Below are positions 20,341 to 31,139 of a stretch of DNA of 64,000 nucleotides, in pieces (positions within the stretch are counted from its first letter, which is position 1; each line of letters begins with the position of its first letter). A program made the position numbers and the translations under genes. The notes beneath the pieces were generated by a model. That model was not told the origin of the DNA. It ran no database searches and saw nothing but the letters and a program-made list of their open reading frames with translations. Origin of the DNA: Megaustenia siamemsis (taxonomy: Eukaryota > Mollusca > Gastropoda > Stylommatophora > Ariophantidae); NCBI GenBank assembly GCA_032433765.1, contig JAVIAB010000041.1, forward strand, positions 76,932,335-76,996,334, written 5' to 3'.

Positions 20341-22230
20341 AGACAGGGTGGTGCGACGAAACAAAAATGTTCTTGTACTTGTAAATGTGTTACATATGGG
20401 AAGATTGGTGAAGTGTAGAGATATAAAATCTTAAGTATAGAGAAGAGAAATGATAAGGAGCTTAAAACTAAAGAGTGAAAAGTAAGTATGTATCTATAAA
20501 AGTATATTACAAATGACTTAGCTGGAGGCACCTTTCTCTTCTGCGTGGTGGAATTCATCCAAATGACAGGTCCAGGCCGGCTACATGGGGAAGCTGTCAA
20601 GCGAGACACAGACCAGTAGACCTGAGATTATAATTGTAGGTGGAAAGTGAGTAAAGGGGGAACAGGGGGGATAGACGAGCCGACCAGACATTACGTAAAC
20701 AATAGGCGTTGGACAGGGGATGAGACAGTGGACAATACACTAGCCCGAGGGGGAACAACTAGTCCGTGTGGAAACAAAGATCCGAGAAGAAAAGAATGTC
20801 AGAGTTAGAGTTAAGTGACCTATCTAAGGACTGGAATAATAAGGGAAGATAACACAAGGAGATAACTACAGTTTACAGATGCAGACAAGAGGGTAGCTGT
20901 TGGCAAGTAGCTAGTGAGTACCAGAGAAAAAGTGAACCAAAAGGCAATGTGGTGAACTGGGAGATGATAAAGAGAAGTGATGAACTAAGAATAGATGTGT
21001 TAGAAGTGGATGAATAGAGAAGTAGATCCATAGAGAGAGAGAGAGGGGGGGGGGTTACGTATAATGAAGGGGAAGTAGTATTCAAGAGGTTGGGAGAGTA
21101 ACGAAATGATGTACCGGAAGAGGAGATATAGAAAGGAAGAATAAGAAAAGGTATATAGGAAGTAGATATGTGGTGGGCCAGAAGTGGATAGAGATGGAGT
21201 CTGTAGGGTGTAGAGTAATAGAGATGGAGTCTGTAGGGTGTAGAGTAATAGAGATGGAGTCTGTAGGGTGTAGAGTAATAGAGAAAGGTGCCCTGGAAGT
21301 TAGTACATAGAGAGGTAGAGAAGTTGGGAAATGGTGAAACTGAAGTGGACACAAAGAGAGGCGGCTGGTGAATGGACAGGGGGAGTCCTAGAAGTGGACT
21401 CAAAGTGGATATTGTGATAAGGAGAGTACTGGATGGGTAAACATAGAGAAGTGGAGACTATAAATGAATAGAGAGAAGAGGGTGGACTAGAAGTAGATTA
21501 ACAGAGAGGTGGTGTGTTAGACGTATATATTTATAGAAGTGAGCGGAGAAATGGGGCTGCCAACATAGAGAAGTAGTATACTAGGATTATATATAGTAAT
21601 GGGAAAGTGGTGAACTAGAAGGTAATCCGTCCGTAAAGAGATGGAGTACTAGATGAATAAGACAAGAGAAGGGTTAGTGGATCAGTGGAGAGGTGGTGGG
21701 ACATAATTAGATAGTTAGAGAAGGAGTCTGTATGAAGTAGAGTAATGGAGAAGTGGTGCGCTGGAAGTTAGTTCATAGAGAAGTAGAGAAGTTGGGAAAA
21801 CTGAAGTAGATGCAAAGAGAGCTGGTGTGTAAGTGGCTGATGAATAGACAGGTGAAGTCCTAGAAGGGGAGTACAGGATGGGTAGACCAAGAGAAGTGGT
21901 GACTATAAATAAACAGAGAGGGAAGGGGTGGACTAGAAGTAGATAAACAGAGAAGCGGTGGGTTAGACGTACCTTTATAGAAGTGAGAGGAGAAATGGTG
22001 CAGCCAACATAGAGAAGTAGTATACTAGAAATGTATATACTAAAGGAGTGGTGAACTAGAATGTAGTGCGATAGAGAAGTTGAGTACTAGATGAATAAGA
22101 CCAGAGAAGGGGTTACTGTAAGTGGATAGGGAGAGAAGGGGTAGACTAGGAGTTGAAAAACAGAGAATATGTAAAATAGGTAGTGGAGTATAGAGGTGGC
22201 AGGAGGGACTGAGGGGAAGATGGGTCTTCA
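20341..22230 (+). repeat. Purine-rich tract with nested tandem duplications
   Basis: Nearly 1.9 kb in which the + strand is dominated by A and G (GAGAAGTGGTG-type words). It contains three 40-bp copies of TAGAGATGGAGTCTGTAGGG plus TGTAGAGTAA at 21186-21282. It also contains a diverged ~490-bp direct duplication, in which 21230-21690 matches 21722-22140 block by block (GAGTCTGTA, CTGGAAGTTAGT, GTAGAGAAGTTGGGAAA, CTATAAAT, GACTAGAAGTAGATTAACAG, GCCAACATAGAGAAGTAGTA). Open frames on the minus strand are compositional. It adjoins the Penelope-like element on the side of its 3' end. Confidence 0.75.
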
Positions 22231-22640
22231 GAGGGGCAGGGATACACTGATGCCTCGAGGGGTAAGATAACCCAACGAGCGATCAGATTATTCTCTATAG
22301 TGAATCGACTGTGGCTGTCACAGGAGCATGATACTAGGCCCGTGACCAGGACATCAGCCTTACCACGATAGCCGCTAGTAAATGTGGGCTGCTACGGGTT
22401 GTCTGCATCTCGGGTGATGTCATACAGGTGTTCACGGCATCAATCACCAATACGGGATCAGATTCGTCAATGTAGGTCAACTTATATCGCTAACAAATGA
22501 TAGCATAAATGATGTTACGTGAGTGTAAGAGATTCCCTCTCTGATCTCGGACCATTGGGGAAGAGAACCGTATCAGTCTGGAGAACGTGGTTACATGTAT
22601 TGCATACTCCGCGGTTGCAGTAGACAGTACCCCGATGGCT

Positions 22641-22812
22641 AAAAGCGGGTGGGGGGGGGGGAGGAGGTCCCTAACAAGATTGTAAAGAAAGGTTCCGGCC
22701 ACGCTTAGAGGCCACTAATTGGGGGGGGGGGGAAGGAGGTCCCTAACAAGATTGTCACGAAGGTTCCGGCCACGCTTAGAGGCCACTAATTGGGGGGGAG
22801 GGGGGGAGCAGA
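22641..22812 (+). repeat. ~71-bp direct repeat with poly-G
   Basis: Two copies of G(10-11)-AAGGAGGTCCCTAACAAGATTG...GGCCACTAATT and the start of a third poly-G. It lies within the 3' part of the Penelope-like element. Confidence 0.85.
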
Positions 22813-23490
22813 CGGGTAGTGTAGTCAGATCGGAGAAAAGTGATGTAGCGGTGAATAATCCTAATCACAGCGTGTGAGGGTGATAGGTGAGGGCGAGTAC
22901 TACTTTGTCCATGGGGGTATGAGTAGAGGGATAGAGAGCAGACTGACCTAAGGTGCGGAGAACTTGACGGAGGGCAGGGAGGAGAGCTGCTTCAGGATAA
23001 AGACTAGGCGGAAGAAATAAAGCATGAGGTGGGCATTATGAAGGAAATCATCGTCTTGGCAAAGGCGACTAAGCCTGAAAGTCATAAAATAGGGAAGATA
23101 GTTCTTACAGGATGTCGGGTGAGAAGAGCCGTAGCGGAGGAAACAGTGGGAGTCAGTGGGTTTGTAGAAGACCGAGGTGAGTAGACCAGAGGCACCTAAG
23201 GAAACTGTACGTCTAGGAAAGATACCGAGGAGGGTGAAATGTGTGAGGTGATGTGGATCGAGGGGTAGATATGTTCAACATGCTCGATGAAAAGAGAGAT
23301 CTCCTGCTCGGAAAGGTCAGTCAGACCAATGCAGTCATTGATGTACCTACGGTAGATAAGGGGAAGATGGACATGGTAGGTGTGGATGACCTGGTGCTCG
23401 AGGTTACCCATGCAGAGACAGGCATATCTAGGGCTCATTTTGGTGCCCATCGCCACACCGCTGATCTGGGTGAAGAAGTTGCCGTTGAAC

Positions 23491-23607
23491 TGGAAAGAGT
23501 TAATGTCCATGACTAGTTCTGGAAAGAGTTAATGTCCATGACTAGTTCTGGAAAGAGTTAATGTCCATGACTAGTTCTGGAAAGAGTTAATGTCCATGAC
23601 TAGTTCT
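23491..23607 (+). repeat. 29-bp tandem repeat, 4 copies, inside Penelope RT
   Basis: The block TGGAAAGAGTTAATGTCCAT followed by GACTAGTTC starts at 23491, 23520, 23549 and 23578. On the minus strand it re-duplicates the ELVMDINSFQ codons just upstream of the RT palm. A 29-bp period shifts frame each time. Confidence 0.93.
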
Positions 23608-24335
23608 GCTAGACGGAGGAGGACGCCGGTGGCGATAGACGGTTGGCTCCTCCGGCCAGGAAAATCTGAAGAGCTAGAAGGCCGTCGGTGCGGGGAATAG
23701 AAGGAAAGGGAGTGGACATCCATAACAAAGAGGCAGTAGTTGCGGTCAGGAAGGAGGGTAATAGCGGCAAAGATGTTAAGGGCGTCGTTATAAAGGCAGG
23801 CCCATGACTATCGGTTGAAAGGCACTGTCGAGGTGTAACAGAGTAAGCTAGTGTAAGCATGGGGGCAGTTAACTGAGTTGCTAGGCAGCAATTTTCCAAG
23901 ATACAAGTTAAGTTATAAGTCACGTAAGGGTAGTACCCAGAAGTGGGGAAGGAGAGAGGTAGAATTATTGGACGACAGGATGAGAGTTTAGAGTCCATGG
24001 AATTTTTCATGCAACAGAAGTGGAAATGCGCAGTGTCTGCAGGGATAGGGGCCTCGGACATAACAATGTAAACCACCGAACTAAGTTAGAGAGGGTCAAG
24101 AATTGGCCTGGAAATAATAGTTGAGGGGATTTTCCATGAATCTCCACTCGCCAAGTTGTTGTGAAAGTGACTATACATAGACTGCATGACTGGAGCATGC
24201 AGCGACCTCGTGGCGTTACTGACAAATCTCCACGATGTCCACTCGGGTTGTCCAATTCACAACAACAAGTTTTTATTGTAAGTGGCCATCACACGGATAC
24301 CATGCACTGAACTCATGGTGTTACTCTGTCATGAT

Positions 24336-24912
24336 GTAATATTATTCCAAATAGGTCATAGAGATTTCGGGGAAACAAGTTGTTGTCGTCAATCTGGCGA
24401 AGAGTTCAGGTGAGTCACAGAATAGTGGACACCTCGACACGAGCTGCAGGTGACCAAAGAGAGCAAGTGGTCAATTGGCATCAGCTGATTGGCTGCTGAG
24501 CCTCAGATGAAAGAGAGTAGTTGAGTATATAAACTCCTACACAACAGTTTGAGTAAGTCAGTCAGAAGGTTAGAAGTAGAAGCAGTTAGGCAGGCAGTTC
24601 AAGTAGAAGCAGAAGCAGTTAGGCTAGCAGTTCAGGATGAAGTAAATAAGTTTGACAAGAAGCAGTTTAGAAACAGTTAGAGTCAAAACAGTTAGAAAGT
24701 TAAGAGTAGAAGTCTTGAGTTAGCCAAGTCAGTTAAGAATCATCAAGTTGTAGTTGTAAGTGTGAAGTAGCATTGAAAGACAGTGAAAGATTAATTCAAG
24801 TTGTGTGTTTATAATTCTACAAGAACGTAAGTTGAAATCATATATTAACAATTATGTTCTGCTGATCAATAAACTGATTATCATTATTTGTACAAGTCAA
24901 GACTCTGTCATG
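24336..24912 (+). mobile_element. Possible solo LTR or LTR-like insertion
   Basis: A ~570-bp segment interrupts the Penelope-like RT. It contains a promoter-like GAGTATATAAACTCC at ~24532, then 300 bp of GTTAGAAGTAGAAGCAG-type degenerate repeats, then AATAAACTG (poly-A signal) at ~24868. Both ends carry the same 11-mer CTCTGTCATGA (at ~24334 and ~24902). TG..CA termini can be drawn within this 11-mer, but I cannot fix a 4-6 bp target duplication, so the class is tentative. Confidence 0.4.
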
Positions 24913-26394
24913 AATTTACCTGTTGATGGTAATTAAGACGTATGTGATGTTTAACAAGTACAAGTAGTAATACAAGAAATACGCAAGATAAAGAATATCA
25001 AAAGCCAACACTATATCAGAGGAAGTCAGAAATGAGAACTGTGGGACACGAGATGGAAGAGACAATGGGTCGTCCAGGAGAGACGGGTTTTTCTTAGGCA
25101 GCATATAGAAGGAGGGTCTGCCCAAGCAATGATCAGGAAGGATCATATGGGACGAGCTAGCGGGAAGTTGTCCCTCCTGAATGAACCGTAAGTCGTAACC
25201 GGGCATTGTTAGAGACAGTGGCATCATCAGGGGTTGGAAGGTAGAATGTGTGGTCGGATAATTGTCCTTCCCGGATATAGAGGTCTTTCCTCCAAACCAT
25301 CACCGATCCGCACTTGTGGGCAGGCTTGATGACAATATCATTACGTTGGCGAAGATCCTGGAGGGTCTGGTACTCCTCAGGGCTAAGATTTGAATGTCGG
25401 AGTCTAGGGGGACGAAGTGTTTTGATGTCCCAGTAGGTGGCGCTAAAGAACAGGTCCAAAGTCTGTGATTCGCCAGAGGAGGCAGTCCAGTTCGATTTAC
25501 GAGAGTAGAAACGGGTGAATTCGTCAGCAGGAAAAGGTTTAGAGGAAGAGTTGGGATGAAGATAGAAAGTGAGCTTGCGTCGTAGTCGTCTGTGATACTC
25601 ATGTACATCCCGCAAGAGAGATAACAAGTCACTAGAGGGGCGAAGAAGGACAAACTTGAGACCCTTTCTTAGAAGAGGACGTTCGTGGTTGGAGAGAAGC
25701 AATCAGGGGGAATACATACGACGAGAGAGTTAGAGTCAGAGGCAGTCGGGAGTTGAGGAGGTGGGGTAGGGGAGGAGGTTCGAGAGTTTGCGTTTGAGCT
25801 GGGAGGACAAAAGGTCATAGATAGATCTGTTAAGTTGGTGGATAGTGTGGCGGATGAGGCGAAGAGTTCCGGGAAAGTTAGAGGTGAGGAGCTGCAGTTG
25901 GGATAGGAGGTGTTGTTGGCGGGTGTTAAAGCGATAAATAAGACGAGAGTGGCTAGAAGCGACAAGACGAACACGTCACAAGCCATGCTGGAGTTCAAGG
26001 TGCTGCAGTTGGCGGCGTAGATATTTAAGAAGGTGGGTTGACCGATCTGAGGTGAGAAAATAGATCGAAACCCGCATGGGAGAATTTTACGATGGGGGCA
26101 GTTTAAGACATTCAGATGACAGGTAAATCTGGTTTTCTTGACGTTAATAAAGGCAAAATCCTTGAAGACGTGTTAGAGTTCCGGGGGAAAGGTGGGGGGG
26201 GGGGGAGAGAAAGAGGCGGAAATGGAGTGACGGATAGATTGAGACATTATGACATGTTTGGGAGTTAAATTTGATCACAGCTTGTTTATTATTTGATCTT
26301 GCGATGTGCGTCTCGACGGCATCTGGCATCGAACAGCGTTAGTTGGTACTTCTGTATCGGGGACTAGACTTCTAGCCCATTAGTAAGACTCATA

Positions 26395-26845
26395 TACATA
26401 AAGTGTAGAGTGTTCTCATGTATGTGATCTGAGTGACTCACTGAACATGATTCGCAAAGTAGAGTCTGGCCTAATTCGTCGTCATTGGTTGGGATCAATA
26501 CAGAGATCCCAAACTTACAGTATTACCTTCATGTATGTACCGGGCCATTTTGGTGGAGAGGGCAACGACAGAGTGGACAGACTGGTTGGTTCGGCAACAT
26601 TATCTACTGGACTGCCAATGGATCGGGCAGATATCACTAACAATCTACAGGACATACCTCGAACAAATGACTTTGACAGAACAAATGCCTGGCTATCTAG
26701 AATGTATGAACTGAGAGTGAAGACCTGTATTGCCAGAACAGAGCGATATTCTGGACGAATGAAAGGATTTTTCAATCAGCACCGAACTGGTACAATTAGT
26801 GGCTATCTGCTGATGAACATTTTGAGAAAAACAACAATTTATTAA
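26395..26845 (+). mobile_element. LINE-3 fragment: RNase H domain and C-terminus
   Basis: CSHVCDLSDSLNMIRKVESG, then ITFMYVPGHFGGEGNDRVDRLV (the WxPGHxGxxGNExAD block of RNase H) and a downstream region with RTERYSGRMK. It is related to the minus-strand copy at 36090-36550. An upstream frameshift separates the first block. It is joined directly to LINE-1fam sequence at ~26827. Confidence 0.75.
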
Positions 26846-29296
26846 TGTAATAAACATAACAAGCAAAATATACGGACTAGCTATAAATATCAAATGGTTT
26901 AGGAAAAAGAAATGACAGAGGAGAAAGATTAATACAATTCTGTGAAGAAAACAGGCTGATGATATGTAACACCTACTTTGAGCAAGAGAAAAGGAAACTA
27001 TACACATGGAAAAGCCCTGGAGATAGGAAGAGGAATCAAATAGATTACATAATGATAAAAGAAAGGTTCCGTAACAGCGTAAAGAAAGCCAAAACCTACC
27101 CAGGAGCAGATATTAATTCTGATCACAATCCTGTAATGATTAAAATGAAAATCAAACTAAAGAGAAACAAGCAAAAATCTAATTCATCAACAAACCCACT
27201 CGACATAACAGCTTTAAATCAAAAAGATATTAAAGATACCTATACAATACAAGTAAAGAACACATACCAGAAGCTGCTAGAGGAAAGAATTGAACAATAC
27301 AGAAGAGAAAATCCTGATGAAAAAGTAACAACCAAATGGCAATGCATAAAGAAAAGCATACAAAAAGCCTGCGACACCTTACCCAAAAGAGAAAAGAACA
27401 AAAAACAAAAATGGATAACTAACACCATATTAGAAAAAATGGAAGAAAGGAGACAAGCGAAGAACACTGCCCAATACAATAAAATAGATAATGAGATACG
27501 CAAAATGTGCAAAAAGGCAAAAGAAAACTGGCTCAGCCAAAAATGTATAGAAATAGAAACTATGGAAAGCAAACAAGACCTAAGAGGAATGCACACAGAA
27601 ATAAAGAGAATGACTAATAAAAATAAAAAAGCCACAGAAGGTGGATGCATTGCAGACAAAAAAGGAAAAATGCTAACAGACAATAAGGATATCATAGATA
27701 GATGGCAGGAATATATAACAGAACTATTTCACGATCAAAGGGACAAGAAACCAGTTATAAAATGTACATCAGGCTATAAAATCTTAAAATCTGAGGTGGA
27801 AAAAGCTATAAAAACAATGAAAAGGGGAAAAGCAGCAGGACCTGAAAGCATACAGATAGAGATGATACAGGCACTAGAAGATTTTGGCATTGAAGTGATT
27901 ACAGACATATGCAACGACATATACCACACAGGATACATACCAAATGAACTAAAAACATCAACCTTCATTGCATTGCCTAAAAAGAATGGTGCAGTTGAAT
28001 GCAGTGACTTTAGAACAATAAGCCTAATGAGCCATGTTACAAAAATCTTGCTAAAAGTTATACAAGGAAGGATTCAGAATAAAATCAATACTGAATTAGA
28101 TGAGCAGCAATTTGGATTTAGGAAAAATAGCGGGACAAAAGAAGCCATATTCTGCATGAGAACATTAATCGAAAAATACACAGAAGTAAACAAACCAATA
28201 TATGCCTGCTTCATAGACTACACCAAAGCTTTTGATAGAGTACACCACAAACAACTTATAGAATGCCTAAAAGAGATACATCTAGATGACATGGATATAC
28301 GACTAATATGCAATCTATACTGGGAGCAAACAGCAATAATAAAATATAACAAAGAGTTCTCTACACCCATTGATATAAAAAGAGGAGTAAGACAAGGATG
28401 CATCCTATCACCAAGCTTGTTCAATCTATACACTGAGCAAATCTTTAAAAACATCATAGAGATGCCAGGCCTACAAATTAATGGAAAGATAATCAATAAC
28501 CTAAGATATGCTGACGATACTGTACTACTAGCAGAAAATCCTAAAGACCTACAACAATTACTTAATGAAATAAACACGACAAGCAAAAAATATGGACTAG
28601 ATATGAATATCAAAAAGACTAAAACTATGATCATAAACAAAGAAAATACTCAAAACCCACAAGTGGATATCAAAATTGAAGGAATAGACCTTGAGACAGT
28701 TCAGAACTATAACTACCTTGGACATACTATAACCAGTGATGGAAAATGTACAACTGAAATAAACAAAAGAATAGGAATGGCAAAAAGTAATTTTAATGTC
28801 ATGAAGGACATACTAACATCAAAACAAATAACACCAGAGCTAAAACTAAGAATAGCAAAATGTTACATCTTCTCAATATTCCTATATGGTGCTGAAACAT
28901 GGACATTAGACAAGAAAACAGAACAGAGAATTGAAGCCTTTGAAATGTGGATATATAGAAGAATAGGTAGAATTGGATGGAAGGAAAAGAAAACAAACGA
29001 CGAAGTCTTAAAACAACTAAAAATGAAAAGAGAACTTCTGAACACAATTAGAACAAGACAAATGCGATTCTTAGGCCATGTTAAAAGACACAACAGCCTA
29101 CTGAAAGTGATCCTGGAGGGGAAAATACAAGGTAAAAGAGGCAGAGGCAGACCAAGATTAACATGGACGAGTAACATCAAAAGATGGACAAATCAACCGA
29201 TGACAACCTGCACCATTAAAGCAAGAGATAGAGCAGAATGGCGCTCCATGGTAGCCAACCTTCGTTGCGGAGACGGCACTCAATGATGATGATGAT
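26827..29296 (+). mobile_element. LINE-1fam (RTE-like) copy, 5'-truncated, long open ORF
   Basis: The element begins with a short out-of-place thumb fragment (QQFINVINITSKIYGLAINIK, 26829-26893), then the endonuclease from GLGKRNDRGERLIQF (26896). It ends with ...GGAGACGGCACTCA(ATGATGATGATGA), a (GAT)n microsatellite tail. A second 3' fragment of the family follows immediately. Confidence 0.9.
26959..29286 (+). CDS. LINE-1fam endonuclease (C-terminal part)/reverse transcriptase, uninterrupted
   Basis: 775 codons without a stop. The start is the tail of an APE-type endonuclease (QIDYIMIKERF, SDHNPVMIK with the catalytic SDH). A coiled basic linker follows, then the RT: KGKAAGPESIQIEMIQ (finger), ECSDFRTISLMSH, FIDYTKAFDRVHH (motif A), RGVRQGCILSPSLFNLY (motif B), LRYADDTVLLAENP (motif C YADD), NYLGHTI (thumb), LYGAETWTL, RRIGRIGWKEKKTNDEVL and GHVKRHNSLLKVILEG..GRGRPRLTW. 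All RT catalytic positions are present. The endonuclease N-terminus (present in the copy near 46.5 kb) is missing, so it cannot move by itself. The open frame suggests recent insertion. Clade by eye: RTE-like/L2-like with APE endonuclease, not resolved further. Confidence 0.9.
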   Translation: MICNTYFEQEKRKLYTWKSPGDRKRNQIDYIMIKERFRNSVKKAKTYPGADINSDHNPVMIKMKIKLKRNKQKSNSSTNPLDITALNQKDIKDTYTIQVKNTYQKLLEERIEQYRRENPDEKVTTKWQCIKKSIQKACDTLPKREKNKKQKWITNTILEKMEERRQAKNTAQYNKIDNEIRKMCKKAKENWLSQKCIEIETMESKQDLRGMHTEIKRMTNKNKKATEGGCIADKKGKMLTDNKDIIDRWQEYITELFHDQRDKKPVIKCTSGYKILKSEVEKAIKTMKRGKAAGPESIQIEMIQALEDFGIEVITDICNDIYHTGYIPNELKTSTFIALPKKNGAVECSDFRTISLMSHVTKILLKVIQGRIQNKINTELDEQQFGFRKNSGTKEAIFCMRTLIEKYTEVNKPIYACFIDYTKAFDRVHHKQLIECLKEIHLDDMDIRLICNLYWEQTAIIKYNKEFSTPIDIKRGVRQGCILSPSLFNLYTEQIFKNIIEMPGLQINGKIINNLRYADDTVLLAENPKDLQQLLNEINTTSKKYGLDMNIKKTKTMIINKENTQNPQVDIKIEGIDLETVQNYNYLGHTITSDGKCTTEINKRIGMAKSNFNVMKDILTSKQITPELKLRIAKCYIFSIFLYGAETWTLDKKTEQRIEAFEMWIYRRIGRIGWKEKKTNDEVLKQLKMKRELLNTIRTRQMRFLGHVKRHNSLLKVILEGKIQGKRGRGRPRLTWTSNIKRWTNQPMTTCTIKARDRAEWRSMVANLRCGDGTQ

Positions 29297-29905
29297 AAAT
29301 ATCAAAAAGACTGAAACTATGATCATAAACAAAGTAAATTCTCAAGACTTACAATTAAATATCACAGTTGAAGGAATACATCTGGAGACAGTTCAGAGTT
29401 ACAATTACCTTGGACATACTATAACCAGTGATGGAAAATGTACATCTGAAATAAACAAAAGAAGAGGTGTGGCAAAAAGTAATTTTAATGCAATGAAAAA
29501 TATACTAACATCAAAACAAATAACACCAGGGCTAAAGCTAAGAATATCTAAACGTTGCATCTTCTCAATATTCCTGTATGGTGCAGAAAAATGAACATTA
29601 GACCAGAAAACAGAACAAAAAATTGAAGCCTTTGAAATGTGGATCTATAGAAGAATGGGTAGAATTGGATGGAAGGAAAAGAAAACAAACGATAACGTTT
29701 TAAAACAGCCTAATAAAAGTAAAATTGGAAGGAAAAATACAAGGTAAAAGAGTCAGAGGCAGACCAAGACTAATATTGACGAGTAACATCAAAAGATGGA
29801 CAAGTCAACCTATGCAAATCTGCACCATTAAAGAAAGGGACATAGTGGAATGACGCTCCATGGTAGCCAACATTCGTTGCGGAGACGGCACTCAATGATG
29901 CTGAA
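29297..29905 (+). mobile_element. LINE-1fam 3' fragment
   Basis: Starts at NIKKTETMIINK in the RT thumb and runs to ...GGAGACGGCACTCAATGATG. It has a TGA after LYGAEK (29592-29594), an internal deletion and further stops. It is a more diverged subfamily (VEGIHLETVQS) than the copy it abuts, and so a separate insertion placed head to tail. Confidence 0.85.
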
Positions 29906-29911
29906 TTTGGT

Positions 29912-30970
29912 TTAAAATGTTCTACTAGTTGCACGTGCAGCTTCCCTGAGGGCACTGAGAAGATATTCACGTCCAATCGTCTGACCACACTCAACATTAG
30001 TCAAACTGGCATACATGTCAATACGTTCTTTACCGCCACTTCCGCGTGCCCTGATATACATGTCAATACGTTCTTTACCGCCACTTCCGCGTGCCCTGGC
30101 ATACATGTCAATACGTTCTTTACCGCCACTTCCGCGTGCCCTGGCATACATGTCAATACGTTCTTTACCGCCACTTCCGCGTGCCCTGGCATACATGTCA
30201 ATACGTTCTTTACCGCCACTTCCGCGTGCCCTGGCATACATGTCAATACGTTCTTTACCGCCACTTCCACGTGCCCTGGCATACATGTCAATACGTTCTT
30301 TACCGCCACTTCCGCGTGCCCTGGCATACATGTCAATACGTTCTTTACCGCCACTTCCGCGTGCCCTGGCATACATGTCAATACGTTCTTTACCGCCACT
30401 TCCGCGTGCCCTGGCATACATGTCAATACGTTCTTTACCGCCACTTCCGCGTGCCCTGGCATACATGTCAATAAGTTCTTTACCGCCACTTCCACGTGCC
30501 CTGGCATACATGTCAATACGTTCTTTACCGCCACTTCCGCGTGCCCTGGCATACATGTCAATACGTTCTTTACCGCCACTTCCGCGTGCCCTGGCATACA
30601 TGTCAATACGTTCTTTACCGCCACTTCCACGTGCCCTGATATACATGTCAATATGTTCTTTACCGCCACTTCCGCGTGCCCTGATATACATGTCAATATG
30701 TTCTTTACCGCCACTTCCGCGTGCCCTGATATACATGTCAATATGTTCTTTACCGCCACTTCCACGTGCCCTGGCATACATGTCAATAAGCTCTTTACCG
30801 CCACTTCCACGTGCCCTGGCATACATGTCAATAAGCTCTTTACCGCCACTTCCACGTGCCCTGGCATACAAATGAAAGTCCCATTTTCCCCCGAGTTCCA
30901 TGTCTCGATTAAGCACACCAGCTGAACAATAGTCACTGCCTGATCCATTCATGATTTTCCTCTTTTGCAC
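29912..30970 (-). CDS. Open frame made mostly of 15-residue repeats (minisatellite-encoded)
   Basis: 352 codons on the minus strand: a 30-residue start (MNGSGSDYCSAGVLNRDM...GGKWDFH), about 19 copies of YARARGSGGKERIDM and a 30-residue end (SLTNVECGQTIGREYLLSALREAARATSRTF). I do not recognise the flanks. The 45-bp period keeps several frames open, including a 286-codon frame on the other strand, so openness is not proof of coding. If expressed, it would be a basic, glycine-rich low-complexity protein. No splice sites or promoter were identified. Confidence 0.25.
   Translation of the reverse strand: MQKRKIMNGSGSDYCSAGVLNRDMELGGKWDFHLYARARGSGGKELIDMYARARGSGGKELIDMYARARGSGGKEHIDMYIRARGSGGKEHIDMYIRARGSGGKEHIDMYIRARGSGGKERIDMYARARGSGGKERIDMYARARGSGGKERIDMYARARGSGGKELIDMYARARGSGGKERIDMYARARGSGGKERIDMYARARGSGGKERIDMYARARGSGGKERIDMYARARGSGGKERIDMYARARGSGGKERIDMYARARGSGGKERIDMYARARGSGGKERIDMYARARGSGGKERIDMYIRARGSGGKERIDMYASLTNVECGQTIGREYLLSALREAARATSRTF
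30012..30870 (+). repeat. 45-bp minisatellite, ~19 copies
   Basis: Unit CATACATGTCAATACGTTCT followed by TTACCGCCACTTCCGCGTGC and CCTGG. Sequence is very homogeneous. Variants (CACGTG, GATATACATG, ATGTTC, AAGTTC, AAGCTC) cluster at the right end. Confidence 0.97.
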
Positions 30971-31139
30971 TTGATGTAAGCTGTACTCATCAATAATTCA
31001 AGGTTAAGTTATATTATGCCGCAGAAAAAAAACACCTTCAAGGTTCATTAACAATACACTCAGAGTTTTTTTTTATTACGTCCTTGCAGCGCTCATTGTT
31101 TAAATATATCGATTCAAACTGTCTATATCTTAAAGGACA

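Larger units (their letters stand above)
22420..26030 (-). mobile_element. Penelope-like element, degenerate, interrupted
   Basis: Minus strand, 5' to 3'. The N-terminal region covers 26030-25700. Then come KGLKFVLL...HRRLRRKLTF...SYWTASSGES-like blocks, EEYQTLQDLRQRNDIVIKPAHKCGSVMVWRKDLYI (25157-25702) and DHCLGRPSFYMLPK (near 25130). After an LTR-like insertion come DRNYCLFVMDV-type traces (near 23720), FQFNGNFFTQISGVAMGTKMSPRYACL (RT palm, 23400-23490), YRRYINDCI (motif C equivalent of RYIDD, ~23340) and VSFLDV. A weak GIY-YIG-like RNIIYAIIC..KLTYIDES (22470-22520) is also present. These are hallmarks of Penelope RT plus an EN domain. Frameshifts and stops make it dead. Confidence 0.8.

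Noticed and set aside
20873..21403. 176-codon minus-strand frame rich in Pro/Ser/Leu
   Set aside because: By-product of the purine-rich tract; the tandem 40-bp repeat encodes its core and no family matches.
30012..30870. Regular repeats resembling a CRISPR array
   Set aside because: The units are contiguous 45-bp copies with no variable spacers. It is a minisatellite in a eukaryotic genome. The same applies to the arrays at 11742, 13556 and 32626.
30015..30875. 286-codon + strand frame (YMSIRSLPPLPRALA repeats)
   Set aside because: Consists only of the 45-bp minisatellite, with no unique coding flanks; open because the unit length is a multiple of three.
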